64,000 nt of DNA from Oceanibium sediminis (lineage in GTDB: Bacteria; Pseudomonadota; Alphaproteobacteria; Rhodobacterales; Rhodobacteraceae). The position numbers were made by a program, and so were the translations under genes. The notes under the pieces are model-generated. The model saw nothing but the letters and a program-made list of their open reading frames with translations, was not told the DNA's origin and did no database searches. Below, in pieces: positions 1-11,356 of the stretch; positions within the stretch are counted from its first letter, which is position 1, and every line of letters starts with the position of its first letter. The stretch spans positions 992,001 through 1,056,000 of the forward strand of contig NZ_QGNX01000001.1 in the NCBI RefSeq assembly GCF_003265325.1. Reading direction: 5' to 3'.

Positions 1-42
1 GGGATCGATCAGCGCCACCGCCGAGACGAGGACAACCTTCAC
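1..42 (-). CDS. mutT: MutT-type Nudix hydrolase, N-terminal fragment cut by the window edge
   Basis: Only the first 14 codons are present. They read M-K-V-V-L-V-S-A-V-A-L-I-D-P from a GTG codon that overlaps the argJ stop in a GTGA junction. This start resembles the first beta strand of MutT (8-oxo-dGTP diphosphatase) proteins, and mutT often follows argJ in Rhodobacterales. The Nudix box lies outside the window, so the call rests on the short N-terminus and gene order. The overlap implies translational coupling to argJ. Confidence 0.55.
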   Translation of the reverse strand, partial: MKVVLVSAVALIDP

Positions 43-1277
43 GAGCGGTAGTCGGCGTTGATCGAGATGTAGCCGTGGGTCAGATCGCAGGTCCAGACGG
101 TTGCCTGCCCGTCCCCGAGGCCGAGGTCGACCGAGATGACAAGCTCGTCCCGCTTCATGTAGGCGGCGCCGTCGGCCTCGGTATAGGTGGGGCTGACCCA
201 GCCCCTTTCGGCCACCAGGATGTCGCCGAAGCGGATCGTGATCAGGTCCCGCTCTGCCGGTTCGCCCGCCTTGCCGATGGCCATGACGACGCGGCCCCAG
301 TTCGGATCCTCGCCCGCGATGGCGGTCTTGATCAGCGGCGAATTCCCGATCGCCTTGCCGATCACCTTGGCCGAGGCGTCGCTGGCCGCGCCGCTCACCC
401 GGATCTCGACGAATTTCGAGGCACCCTCGCCGTCGCGCACGATCTGTTGCGCCAGGTCCAGCAGCACGCCGTGCAGCGCTTGCTCGAACGCCTCAAGGTC
501 CTTGCCCTCGGGGCGGGCGCTCTTCCCGGTTGCCACCAGCATCAGCGTGTCCGAGGTGGAGGTGTCGCTGTCCACGGTGATCGCGTTGAACGTCACGTGG
601 GTCAGCCGGCGCAGCATCGCCTGCAATTCGGGCTGCGGGATCGTCGCGTCGGTGAAGACATAGGCCAGCATCGTGCCCATGTCCGGCTCGATCATGCCCG
701 AGCCCTTGGCGAAACCGGCGATGTTCACCGTCTGCCCGCCAAGGGTCAGCGTGGCCGCTGCGCCCTTGGGGAAGGTGTCCGTCGTCATGATCGCCCGCGC
801 GGCCAGTTCCCCGGCGGCGGAGGACAGGTTGGCGGCCAACTCCCCCAGCTTCGCAGTGATGCGCTCGGCGGGCAACGGCTCGCCGATCACCCCGGTGGAG
901 GCGGTGTAGACATGGCTCGCCGGGATCGACAGCGCCTCTGCCACGCCGGTGGCGGTGGCTTCGGCGGCGTCAAAGCCGTTGTTGCCGGTGAAGGCGTTCG
1001 CGTTGCCCGAGTTGACGAGGATCGCGAAGCCCGCATCCGGCACCGGCGGCGTCGCCAGGCACGCCTCGCAGCGCAGCACCGGCGCGGCGCGGGTTGCCGA
1101 GCGGGTGAACACCCCGGCGACCGACGCGCCGGGGCAGATCTCGGCCAGCATCACGTCCAGCCGCCCCTGGTATCGCACCCCGGCCTCGGCGGCGGCAAAG
1201 CGGACCCCGTCGATTTCGGGGAGCGCGGGAAACCCGCCCGCCGGGGCGAGGGGGGAAACGGGAAGCTTGCCAGCCAT
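39..1277 (-). CDS. argJ: Bifunctional glutamate N-acetyltransferase / amino-acid acetyltransferase ArgJ
   Basis: ArgJ moves the acetyl group from N-acetylornithine to glutamate, recycling acetyl in cytoplasmic arginine synthesis; bifunctional forms also use acetyl-CoA. The 412-residue length is normal for the family. The KGSGMI segment is followed by D-M-G-T-M-L, where the Thr is the autoprocessing nucleophile that becomes the N-terminus of the beta chain. Most family members have Ala rather than Gly before this Thr. The upstream TTDTFPKGA segment is also typical. The gene sits 6 bp after the parvulin gene and overlaps mutT, so the three probably form one transcription unit divergent from secA. 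Confidence 0.95.
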   Translation of the reverse strand: MAGKLPVSPLAPAGGFPALPEIDGVRFAAAEAGVRYQGRLDVMLAEICPGASVAGVFTRSATRAAPVLRCEACLATPPVPDAGFAILVNSGNANAFTGNNGFDAAEATATGVAEALSIPASHVYTASTGVIGEPLPAERITAKLGELAANLSSAAGELAARAIMTTDTFPKGAAATLTLGGQTVNIAGFAKGSGMIEPDMGTMLAYVFTDATIPQPELQAMLRRLTHVTFNAITVDSDTSTSDTLMLVATGKSARPEGKDLEAFEQALHGVLLDLAQQIVRDGEGASKFVEIRVSGAASDASAKVIGKAIGNSPLIKTAIAGEDPNWGRVVMAIGKAGEPAERDLITIRFGDILVAERGWVSPTYTEADGAAYMKRDELVISVDLGLGDGQATVWTCDLTHGYISINADYRS

Positions 1278-1283
1278 GGTGTG

Positions 1284-2141
1284 TTACTCCGCCAGAAGTG
1301 CGTCGTTGCGCACTTCGCCCGGGTCGATACCTTCCGTCAAGATCTCCGGCGGGGTGGCTTCGCGCAGCTCTGCCACGCTGTCGGCGATGCGCTGGGCCTG
1401 CACGCTCTGGCGCAGGTCGTCGGCAACGGCCTCAAGCGGCGGCGGCGTGGTGTCGCGCACGTCGTTCAGGCGGATGACATGCCAGCCGAACTGGGTCTCA
1501 ACCGGGGCCGAGATCGTCTCGGGCTCGAGCGAGATCACCTCCTGCTCGAATTCCGGCACCATCCGCCCGGTGGCGAACCAGCCCAGTTCCCCGCCGTTGG
1601 GGCCGGAGGGGCCGGTGGATTTTTCCTGCGCCAGCGTGGCGAAATCCGCACCGCCGTTCAGCTCCTCGACGATGGCCAGCGCCTCTTCCTCGGTTTCCAC
1701 GAGGATGTGCGAGGCGTTGTATTCCTTCTGCGGAGTGAATTCGGCGAAGGCCGCGTCATAGGCGGCCTGCAACTCCTCCTGCGTCACGGCGGGGGCGAGC
1801 AACTCTTCGATCCGGGACGAGGCGATCAGCGCGCGCTGCTCATTCTCGGCGCGCAGTTCCAGCGCGCGGGGCAGGGGCCCCTCGGCGATCACGGCTTCGG
1901 CAAGCAGGTGCTGGTCGACCAGCTGATCGACGATCGCGCCGAACAGTACGTCATCGGGGATCTGGGCGACCCGCTCGGGCAGTTGGGTGCGCAGGGCCAG
2001 CACGTGGCCCATGGTGATTTCGGCATCCCCGACACGGGCGACGACGGTGTCGGCGCTCAGCTCTTCCTGGGACAGCGCGGGCAGGGGGGCAGCAAGGATC
2101 ATCGTGGCGGTCAGGGCGCCGAAAATCGGTCTGAACATCAT
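1284..2141 (-). CDS. Periplasmic parvulin-type peptidyl-prolyl cis-trans isomerase
   Basis: A PrsA/SurA-like folding catalyst, probably exported to the periplasm. From the ATG pair at 2136-2141 the protein has about 285 residues. It starts with a signal peptide (FRPIFGALTATMILAAPLPALSQ), followed by an N-terminal chaperone-like helical region. A parvulin domain follows, marked by NASHILVETEEEA, STGPSGPNGGELGWF and QFGWHVIRL, and the C-terminal tail is acidic. A longer reading upstream of the ATG pair is Arg-rich and would bury the signal peptide. A purine-rich AGAGA stretch precedes the ATG. It is divergent from secA, a sensible pairing of export and folding, and is co-directional with argJ. 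Confidence 0.9.
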   Translation of the reverse strand: MMFRPIFGALTATMILAAPLPALSQEELSADTVVARVGDAEITMGHVLALRTQLPERVAQIPDDVLFGAIVDQLVDQHLLAEAVIAEGPLPRALELRAENEQRALIASSRIEELLAPAVTQEELQAAYDAAFAEFTPQKEYNASHILVETEEEALAIVEELNGGADFATLAQEKSTGPSGPNGGELGWFATGRMVPEFEQEVISLEPETISAPVETQFGWHVIRLNDVRDTTPPPLEAVADDLRQSVQAQRIADSVAELREATPPEILTEGIDPGEVRNDALLAE

Positions 2142-2204
2142 CTGTATCTCTCTTTCTTTGCGCCTGCGGCGCGGTGTATCGGGCCCCCGTGACAGGGGGC
2201 GGCG

Positions 2205-2232
2205 TTGACACGTCACTACACGCCGCTTACAT
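2205..2232 (+). promoter_or_regulatory. Candidate sigma-70-type promoter for secA
   Basis: A perfect TTGACA lies at 2205-2210, followed after 16 bp by TTACAT at 2227-2232. It sits in the 231-bp gap between the divergent parvulin and secA genes and would give a leader of about 130 nt. The -10 match is only moderate. Confidence 0.45.
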
Positions 2233-2372
2233 GGGCCTCAACCCTTCCGGGGGTGCGCGTGCCCGCCTTTCCTTCCCTCAGGACCGCTTTCGACGGACGG
2301 GCACGGACGCCCGCAGCCCCCGGCGCCGCATCGGCCCGCCTTCCAGGGCCAGACAGAAAGACGGAACCGATT

Positions 2373-5084
<2,712 letters not shown>

Positions 5085-5369
5085 GGGCCTTTCCCGCCCT
5101 TGCCTTCGCGAAAACGGCGGGCATAATTGCGTCAGGATTGGGGCGGGGGTTCTGCCCTAAGTGTCTGGATTGTGGCTTGAATTGGGGGCGCTATTCATAA
5201 TTAAGCCCCAGTGTGCGGCTATATATGGGGTGTTGTGCGTTAGTATGGCCGACGTCTTGTATGATGTTGTGTAAAAACCGCACTGCATGAAGTTCTGAGC
5301 CTAAAGGCTTACGAGAAAAGCGTTTTTGGCCAACACTGGCCTTGAATTTTTGGGGTGGAGGTACGCGCT

Positions 5370-7961
5370 GTGAAACTTGACGATCGTTTCATGACGATTC
5401 TCACGGCGATGCTGTTGCTGCTAGGTGTGGGCGCAATCGTGACCGGCGGCGACAACTCCCTTTTCTCCGGCTCCGGGTCCTACCAGCCCAAGCCCGACCA
5501 GTTCACCCTGCGCGCGGGCCGGGTGCAGTCGCTGGACGTGCTGCTGAACGACACGAATTCCGAAAAGATCGATCCCGCCACCCTTCAGGTGACGCGCCAG
5601 CCCCAGTGTGGCACGGCAATGGCCGTGAACGGCGCTGTCCAGTATTCCGACAGCAGCAGCTGCCGCGGCGCGCTCGACCTGGCGTATTGCGTGCCCTACG
5701 ACGACAACTGCGAGGTCGTTAAGATCTCGTTGAACATCCTCAACATCGATGACAACGGCAACCAGGACAGGCTTGTCACGCGTGAGCGTCCGTCGAACGA
5801 CCCGAATGCGCCGGTGATCGTGGACCTTATCGTTCAGGGCCAGGCCCCGGAAGAAGCGCCGCAGATCGCCATGGCGCGCCCGATGCGCCTGAGCCTGCCC
5901 AACGCTTCGGACGTGATCACGCCCCGCGAGGCGACGGAGGACATCCGCCGCCTGAACGAGGAAAGCGCCGGTCCGGTGGTGACCGCCGCGAACCGCTCCG
6001 ACAGCGCGGTGACCGTCTCCAACACATCTGCCCGGGCCGGGCGCGTCGCGATCGAGGGGGCCACGATGGCCGCGCCCGAGATTTCCGGCGAAGGATCGGG
6101 CATCGCGGTCGCCGCGGCGTCCGATGCCGCCCCAGACCGGGGCCCGCGCGGCGCCGCGCCCACGGCGCTGGCCTCTGCCAGCCCGTCGGTAACCTCGCCA
6201 CAGCCGGGGTTCATCCGCCCCGAACGCCCCATGCCGACCGCGACGCCTGCAATCGCCGCAGAGACGGCGCCGATGAAGGCTCCCGCCGCCGACGAGGGGG
6301 ACGCTTCCCCCGCGACGCTGGTGGCGAGCGCCCCGAATTCCCCGCAGGTCGCGCGCCCAATGGCCCTTTCCGGACAGGAGGTCGCGCTCGCCCCCGATGC
6401 GCAGACCACCGAACCGGGCTCCGCCGCCGCGCCGCGCGTGCCGACGGGCGAATCGACCCGCCCCATCGCGTCGCTGCAACTGCCCGCGGGTGAGCGTTCC
6501 GCGCCCGGTGTCGACGCCCCCGCCGGGACGGTCGAGGTGGGCGCGGTGGACGCCGCACCCGCGGATCGGATCGCGATGCCGGGCACGCCCGACGCGCCGC
6601 GCGACGAGTCCGCGCCCGACGAAACGCGCCTTGCCGCGATCACGCCCGAAGCGCCCGGCGGTCCGGTGCTGAACCCGCAATCCCCGCCGTCCCGCCCGTC
6701 CGAGGTGGAAGCGGTCGGCCGCGCGCCGGAAGCCCAGGTCGCCGAGCCGACGGTTCTGGCCGCCCCAGTACCGCGCCATGACGAGGATAGCGGCGTTCTG
6801 GCCAGCCTCGCCCGCAGCAACACCGTCCTCGGCGCGACGGTTTCCGCCGCCAAGGCGCTGTTCGGGCCGGAGAAATCCGCACCGACGGTCAGCGCCTCCA
6901 TCGCGGGGAACTCCGCGCCGCGCCCGATCGGCGTCTCCGACGTGCAGCAGCTTGGCCGCGTCTCCATCGATGTGGGGACCGGGCCGGGCGATACGGGCCT
7001 TGTCGGGCCAAAAACCGTGCGCCCGCCTAGCGTCGACAAGACGCCCACGGTCGTTGCCGCGCTGGACAGGGGCGATACCGCCTTCGTGCTGAAGCCCCAG
7101 CCCGCGACGCAGCCCCCCGTGGCCGTGGAGTCCGATGCCGCCCTCGATGAGGAAATCACCCCTGCCCCCGCCGAAACCGAGCCGGAGGTGGAAATCGCAA
7201 GCCTTCCGCCCGCGATCGGCCTGGAAAACGGGGCGACCTTGGGTCTGCCCGACATCGGCGGGTCCTCCAGCGGCGCTGCGGACCTGTGCGAGGTCGATTT
7301 CTCGCTCCAGGTGCAGGTCGGGGCGGAACTGGTCGCGACGCTGTCCTCGCCCTGCCGGCCGGACACATCCTTCCTTGTGGAGCATGCGGGGCTGGCCTTC
7401 ACGGCCGAAACAGATGCCGACGGCTTCGCCAATTTCGTCGTTCCCGCGATGGAGACGAACGCGGTGGTCCGTGTCGGATTTCCGGACGGGGCCGTGGCCG
7501 TCGGACGCCATGCGGTCGAGAGCCTGAACCGCATGACCCGTGTCGCGGTCGTCTGGTCCGACCCGGTGGATTTCGACCTCTACGCGCGTGAGTTCGGCGC
7601 GGCGCCCGGCTCGGATGACGAGATCTGGTCCGGCAATCCGCGCAACTACCGGCTCGCGCGGCGCAGCGGTGGCGGCTACCTGACCAACCTGGGCCCCGAA
7701 AGCGGGGAGGGTGTGCGCGCGGAGGTTTATACCATCTTCCAGTCGTTGCGCACCAAGGAGGGCGAGATCGATTTCGGCCTTTCCCTGGCCGAGGACTCCG
7801 CCGCCTGTGACCGGCCCCCGGTGATCAGGGTGGTCCGTTCCGCCGGGACCGAGCTTGACCCCGCGCTGACCCTGCAACTGGAGCGCAGCGTTTGTGCCGG
7901 GGCAGAGGTGCTGACCCGCCACGTCGGCCTTGATCCGGTGGTCACGGCATCCAGCCGCTGA
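5370..7961 (+). CDS. Large membrane-anchored Ala/Pro-rich protein of unknown function downstream of secA
   Basis: No known function is recognised. The chosen GTG at 5370 has a GGAGG Shine-Dalgarno at 5357-5361. The 863-residue product has one N-terminal membrane segment (about residues 8-28), so most of it is probably periplasmic. Residues about 40-135 form a small beta-rich domain with paired cysteines and a D-V-L-L-N-D-T motif like cadherin/tandem-95 repeats. About 500 residues of low-complexity Ala/Pro/Glu-rich linker follow. A folded C-terminal region (about 640-863) has four cysteines and a VVWSDPVDFDLYA segment that loosely recalls DUF2135-type domains. The 285-bp gap upstream is clearly AT-richer than its surroundings and has a CATAAT at 5196-5201. 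A link to SecA function is not shown. Confidence 0.8.
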   Translation: MKLDDRFMTILTAMLLLLGVGAIVTGGDNSLFSGSGSYQPKPDQFTLRAGRVQSLDVLLNDTNSEKIDPATLQVTRQPQCGTAMAVNGAVQYSDSSSCRGALDLAYCVPYDDNCEVVKISLNILNIDDNGNQDRLVTRERPSNDPNAPVIVDLIVQGQAPEEAPQIAMARPMRLSLPNASDVITPREATEDIRRLNEESAGPVVTAANRSDSAVTVSNTSARAGRVAIEGATMAAPEISGEGSGIAVAAASDAAPDRGPRGAAPTALASASPSVTSPQPGFIRPERPMPTATPAIAAETAPMKAPAADEGDASPATLVASAPNSPQVARPMALSGQEVALAPDAQTTEPGSAAAPRVPTGESTRPIASLQLPAGERSAPGVDAPAGTVEVGAVDAAPADRIAMPGTPDAPRDESAPDETRLAAITPEAPGGPVLNPQSPPSRPSEVEAVGRAPEAQVAEPTVLAAPVPRHDEDSGVLASLARSNTVLGATVSAAKALFGPEKSAPTVSASIAGNSAPRPIGVSDVQQLGRVSIDVGTGPGDTGLVGPKTVRPPSVDKTPTVVAALDRGDTAFVLKPQPATQPPVAVESDAALDEEITPAPAETEPEVEIASLPPAIGLENGATLGLPDIGGSSSGAADLCEVDFSLQVQVGAELVATLSSPCRPDTSFLVEHAGLAFTAETDADGFANFVVPAMETNAVVRVGFPDGAVAVGRHAVESLNRMTRVAVVWSDPVDFDLYAREFGAAPGSDDEIWSGNPRNYRLARRSGGGYLTNLGPESGEGVRAEVYTIFQSLRTKEGEIDFGLSLAEDSAACDRPPVIRVVRSAGTELDPALTLQLERSVCAGAEVLTRHVGLDPVVTASSR

Positions 7962-8032
7962 GTCAGGCCGCGGTCGCGTGACGCAGGGGCCATCGACCCG
8001 CGCGCGCCCGCAGCTGAGCCGTCGCAGGGGCA

Positions 8033-8842
8033 TCAGATCAATCCCGCCGCGCGGAAGCTGGTATCGCTGGCCTTGCCGATGATGACGTGGTCATGCAGCA
8101 CGATCCCCAGCGCATCCGCCGCATCGGCGACCTTGTGCGTCATGGTGATGTCCGCCGCGCTCGGCTCCGGGTCGCCGGAGGGGTGGTTGTGCACCAGGAT
8201 CAGCGCCGAGGCGCCGAGTTCCAGCGCGCGTTTGACCACCTCCCTCGGGTAGACGGGGACGTGGTCGACGGTTCCCGTGCCCTGCGCCTCGTCCGCGATC
8301 AGAACGTTGCGCCGGTCAAGGTAGAGAACGCGGAACTGCTCCGTCTCGCGGTGGGCCATGGCGGTTTTGCAATAGGTCATCAGCGCATCCCAGCCGCCCA
8401 ATGCCTCCCGCTTCAGGACGCGGGCCTGGGCCAGCCGGTGGGCCGCCGCCTCGACGATCTTCAGCTCCTGGATGACGGCCGCCCCCACGCCGGGCAATTC
8501 GGCCAGCCGCGCCGGCGGGGCCGAGACGGTGTGATTGAAGTCCCCGAACCGCTTCAGCAAATCCTTGGCCAGCGGTTTGACGTCGCGCCGGGGGATCGCG
8601 CGGAACAGCACCAGTTCCAGCAGCTCGTAATCCGCCAGCGCGGTGGTCCCGGCCCGCATGAAGCGTTCGCGCAGCCGCGCGCGGTGGTCGGCGTTATGCG
8701 CCGCCGTGGCGGCGGGCGGTTCGACCACATCGGGAAGGTCCGGCATCTGCTCCAGCGGCAGAAGCGGCGCTTCGGACATCGCGCCGGCATGGGCGGCGGG
8801 ATCGGGGCGGCGAAAGGGCGTGCGCTGGCTCATACCCCTCAT
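8033..8842 (-). CDS. radC: RadC family JAB/MPN-domain protein
   Basis: The 269-residue protein has an N-terminal helix-hairpin-helix-like region ([15 protein letters not shown]) and a C-terminal JAB1/MPN metalloprotease-fold domain. The JAMM zinc motif is complete: H218-N-H220-P-S-G followed by D231. RadC was named from a DNA-repair phenotype, later shown to be misassigned in E. coli, so its biochemical role is unsettled. The first ATG at 8842 follows a GGGGCGGG stretch; a second ATG three codons later at 8833 is an alternative. It is convergent with the upstream membrane-protein gene and divergent from the sulfotransferase-like gene. Confidence 0.93.
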   Translation of the reverse strand: MRGMSQRTPFRRPDPAAHAGAMSEAPLLPLEQMPDLPDVVEPPAATAAHNADHRARLRERFMRAGTTALADYELLELVLFRAIPRRDVKPLAKDLLKRFGDFNHTVSAPPARLAELPGVGAAVIQELKIVEAAAHRLAQARVLKREALGGWDALMTYCKTAMAHRETEQFRVLYLDRRNVLIADEAQGTGTVDHVPVYPREVVKRALELGASALILVHNHPSGDPEPSAADITMTHKVADAADALGIVLHDHVIIGKASDTSFRAAGLI

Positions 8843-8939
8843 TTGCCCGCCCCAGAGTTAATGCCGGCTTAACCGGCTGGTAATCCCCGCCGGGATACGC
8901 CAGAAACCGGGAAACGCGTCAGGGACCGGAGCCGAAGGC

Positions 8940-9749
8940 ATGAAGTGGCAATCGCCGCGCATGGTGCGCAATCTGAGTGATCCGGTCACCGGATTCCAGG
9001 TGCTGGGCGAGCGCAGCTCTGGCACCAATTTCGTCACCCAGATGCTGCTGCGCAACCTTGAGGGCGTGGAGCGCCGCCCGATCTATGGCTGGAAGCACGG
9101 GTTCATCGACCGGCGCTACAGCCCCGATCCGGGGCTTCTGACCGTCCTCGTCTACCGGCACCCGCTGCGCTGGCTGCAAAGCCTGCACGCCCGCCCGCTG
9201 GACCTGTCGGACAGCATGCGGGGGCTGCCTTTTTCGGATTTCCTGCGGCACGAATGGCGGGGCGCCTTCAAGCGCGAGGACGGGACCGAGGAGCCGTCGA
9301 CCGCCGACATGGACCCAAAGGCAAAGACCAACTTCGCCAACCCGATGCGGCTTCGCAACGCCAAGATCGCCTATTTCGAGGAAATGGCCGGGATGCCGTC
9401 GCGCATGGTCTATATCCGTTTCGAGGATATGAACCGCGCCCCCCGCGCCACGCTGGAGGCGATTGCAAAGACCTTCGACATCGCGCTGAAGCCCTACACG
9501 CCTGTGAACACCTTCAAGGGGGTGACCGAAAAGCCCTATATTCCGCGCCAGATGCCAAGGATTTCCGCCACGGACCTGGCCTTCATCCGTCAGGAACTGG
9601 ACCTCGCCCAGGAAGCGCGCATCGGCTACCGGCTTGAGGATGTGCCGCGTTTCGACGGGCTCAGCCAGTGGGACAGGCGTAGCCTGCGCAGCCTGGCGCG
9701 CGCGGTCAGGCCCAGGTCGGGTGGAAGCGCCCGGCGGGGGAAAGGGTGA
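8940..9749 (+). CDS. Sulfotransferase-like P-loop protein
   Basis: The protein starts with a nucleotide-binding loop G-E-R-S-S-G-T-N-F near residue 25, like the 5'-phosphosulfate-binding loop of PAPS-dependent sulfotransferases. A VLVYRHPLRWLQS segment follows, matching the RxP-type 3'-phosphate-binding region of that fold. The 269-residue length fits. The acceptor is unknown; cell-surface glycans or small metabolites are possible. The C-terminus is basic (SLARAVRPRSGGSARRGKG) and its last 44 bp overlap the 3' end of the convergent map gene. No glycan genes are adjacent, so it appears to be a single-gene transcript. Confidence 0.7.
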   Translation: MKWQSPRMVRNLSDPVTGFQVLGERSSGTNFVTQMLLRNLEGVERRPIYGWKHGFIDRRYSPDPGLLTVLVYRHPLRWLQSLHARPLDLSDSMRGLPFSDFLRHEWRGAFKREDGTEEPSTADMDPKAKTNFANPMRLRNAKIAYFEEMAGMPSRMVYIRFEDMNRAPRATLEAIAKTFDIALKPYTPVNTFKGVTEKPYIPRQMPRISATDLAFIRQELDLAQEARIGYRLEDVPRFDGLSQWDRRSLRSLARAVRPRSGGSARRGKG

Positions 9750-10518
9750 AGATCTCGCATCCGTCGTCGGTCACGCCGATGGAATGCTCGAACTGCGCGG
9801 AAAGCGACTTGTCCTTGGTCACCGCGGTCCAGTCGTCGGCCAGGACCTTGGTTTCGGGCCGGCCGAGGTTGATCATCGGCTCGATGGTGAAGAACATCCC
9901 GGCTTCCAGCTTCGGCCCGTCGCCCGGCCGCCCGTAGTGCAGCACGTTGGGCGCGGAATGGAACACCCGCCCCAGCCCGTGGCCGCAGAAATCCCGCACG
10001 ACAGAGCAGCGATGGGATTCGGCGTAGGACTGGATCGCATGCCCGATGTCGCCGAAGGTGTTGCCGGGTTTCACCGCGGCAATGCCCCGCATCAGGGATT
10101 CATGGGTTATGTCGATCAGCCGCTCTGCCTTGCGTGACAGTTTGCCGGCCACGTACATGCGGCTCGTGTCGCCGTACCAGCCGTCCAGCACCACGGTCAC
10201 GTCGATGTTCAGGATGTCGCCGTCGCGCAGCTTCTTGTCTGACGGGATGCCATGGCAGACCACGTGGTTGATCGAGATGCAGGACGCGTGCTTGTACCCC
10301 TTGTAGCCCACGGTGGCCGAGACGGCCCCTGCGTCCTTCACCATCTGGTGGATGATGCGGTCCAGCTCGGCCGTCTCGATCCCGGGGACGACGTGAACGG
10401 CCAGGTCGTCCAGTATCTGCGCCGCCAGGCGCCCGGCGGCGTGCATGCCTTCGAAATGCGACCGCTCATGGATGCGGATCCCATCGCGGTTCAGATGGCC
10501 AATGGTTATGCCTTCCAA
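9706..10518 (-). CDS. map: Methionine aminopeptidase, type I
   Basis: Removes the N-terminal Met from nascent proteins. The pita-bread fold is marked by CHGIPSDKKLRDGDILNIDV, GWYGDTSRMY, the metal His in FCGHGLGRVFH, and FTIEPM. The five metal ligands (two Asp, His, two Glu) can be placed. The start is most likely the TTG at 10518, with a GAAAGG Shine-Dalgarno about 9 nt upstream; no in-frame ATG occurs before the conserved N-terminal helix. It lies 80 bp downstream of the sfsA start-to-stop block on the same strand, in reverse order (sfsA is at 10599-11306 and is transcribed toward map). Confidence 0.95.
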   Translation of the reverse strand: MEGITIGHLNRDGIRIHERSHFEGMHAAGRLAAQILDDLAVHVVPGIETAELDRIIHQMVKDAGAVSATVGYKGYKHASCISINHVVCHGIPSDKKLRDGDILNIDVTVVLDGWYGDTSRMYVAGKLSRKAERLIDITHESLMRGIAAVKPGNTFGDIGHAIQSYAESHRCSVVRDFCGHGLGRVFHSAPNVLHYGRPGDGPKLEAGMFFTIEPMINLGRPETKVLADDWTAVTKDKSLSAQFEHSIGVTDDGCEIFTLSPAGRFHPTWA

Positions 10519-10598
10519 GAGATATGCCTTTCGGATGCAGGGGTGGGCGCAATGTGGGCAAAGCGCGCTAAGAGTTCAAGTGCCGATAATACCTGAGT

Positions 10599-11306
10599 TT
10601 AGTCGATATGTACGGGCAGGGCGGGGCCGATCCTGACCCCCTCCCGATCGATATGGGTGGCGTGGCACAGCATCTCCACCCCGGCGCGTTTCGCGGCGCT
10701 GGCGGCGGCCGCATAAGTCGGGTCCAGGTCCGCCGCCAGCCGCAGCCGCGCGCAATCGGTCCGTTGCACGATATAGAGCATGACGGCGCGATGCCCGGCC
10801 CCCGCCATCGCCGACAGGTCGACCAGGTGTTTCGCCCCGCGCGCGGTCACGCTGTCGGGGAACTCCGCCCAGTCGCCGTCCCGGCGCAGGTGGACGTTCT
10901 TCACCTCCAGGTAGCAGTCGGGCAGGCCGGGGCCGCTGAGCAGGAAATCGACGCGGCTCTTCTCGCGGTACTTCACCTCGGGGCGGAAATCGGGATAGGC
11001 GGCCAGCTGCGGCACCTGGCGGGCGGCCAGCGCCTCGGCCACGACGCGGTTCGGGACGGCGGTGTCGATGCCCGCAAGATGCCCGCCGGGCAGCTCGATC
11101 AGCTTCCAGGAATAGTTCAGCTTGCGCTTCGGGTCGTCGTTGGGTTCCAGCCAGACGGTGGCGCCAGGTTCCGCGACGCCGATCATCGCGCCGGGGTTGG
11201 CGCAATGGGCCGTCACCTCGCGGCCGTCTTCCAGCGTGACGTCGGCGAGAAAGCGTTTATATCTGCGCAATAGGGTCGCGCGGATCAGAGGGCGGTCGAA
11301 GGTCAT
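10599..11306 (-). CDS. sfsA: SfsA family DNA-binding / sugar-fermentation-stimulation homologue
   Basis: A 235-residue SfsA homologue. The family has a nuclease-like fold with an N-terminal OB domain, and it was named for stimulating maltose genes in E. coli; its true role is unclear. Diagnostic segments are LLRRYKRFLADV, AHCANPGAMIG, YREKSRVDFLL and CYLEVKNVHLRRDG, the last containing the ExK of the PD-(D/E)xK-like core. The ATG at 11306 gives the normal start MTFDRPL; an upstream extension reads as unrelated hydrophobic sequence. It is divergent from the CinA-like gene across 50 bp and points toward map. Confidence 0.93.
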   Translation of the reverse strand: MTFDRPLIRATLLRRYKRFLADVTLEDGREVTAHCANPGAMIGVAEPGATVWLEPNDDPKRKLNYSWKLIELPGGHLAGIDTAVPNRVVAEALAARQVPQLAAYPDFRPEVKYREKSRVDFLLSGPGLPDCYLEVKNVHLRRDGDWAEFPDSVTARGAKHLVDLSAMAGAGHRAVMLYIVQRTDCARLRLAADLDPTYAAAASAAKRAGVEMLCHATHIDREGVRIGPALPVHID

Positions 11307-11356
11307 GCCCCTCGCTAGCGCGCGGATCGGGAACAGGCAAGAAAAGGCAGGCAGGA

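Noticed and set aside
75-2192. Long open frame antisense to argJ and the parvulin gene
   Set aside because: High-GC shadow frame with Arg/Gly/His-rich low-complexity translation; both strands cannot be the gene and the minus-strand products have clear family motifs.
5177-5201. Promoter TTGAAT to CATAAT upstream of the large membrane protein
   Set aside because: The spacer is only 13 bp, too short for a sigma-70 promoter; other pairings are weak.
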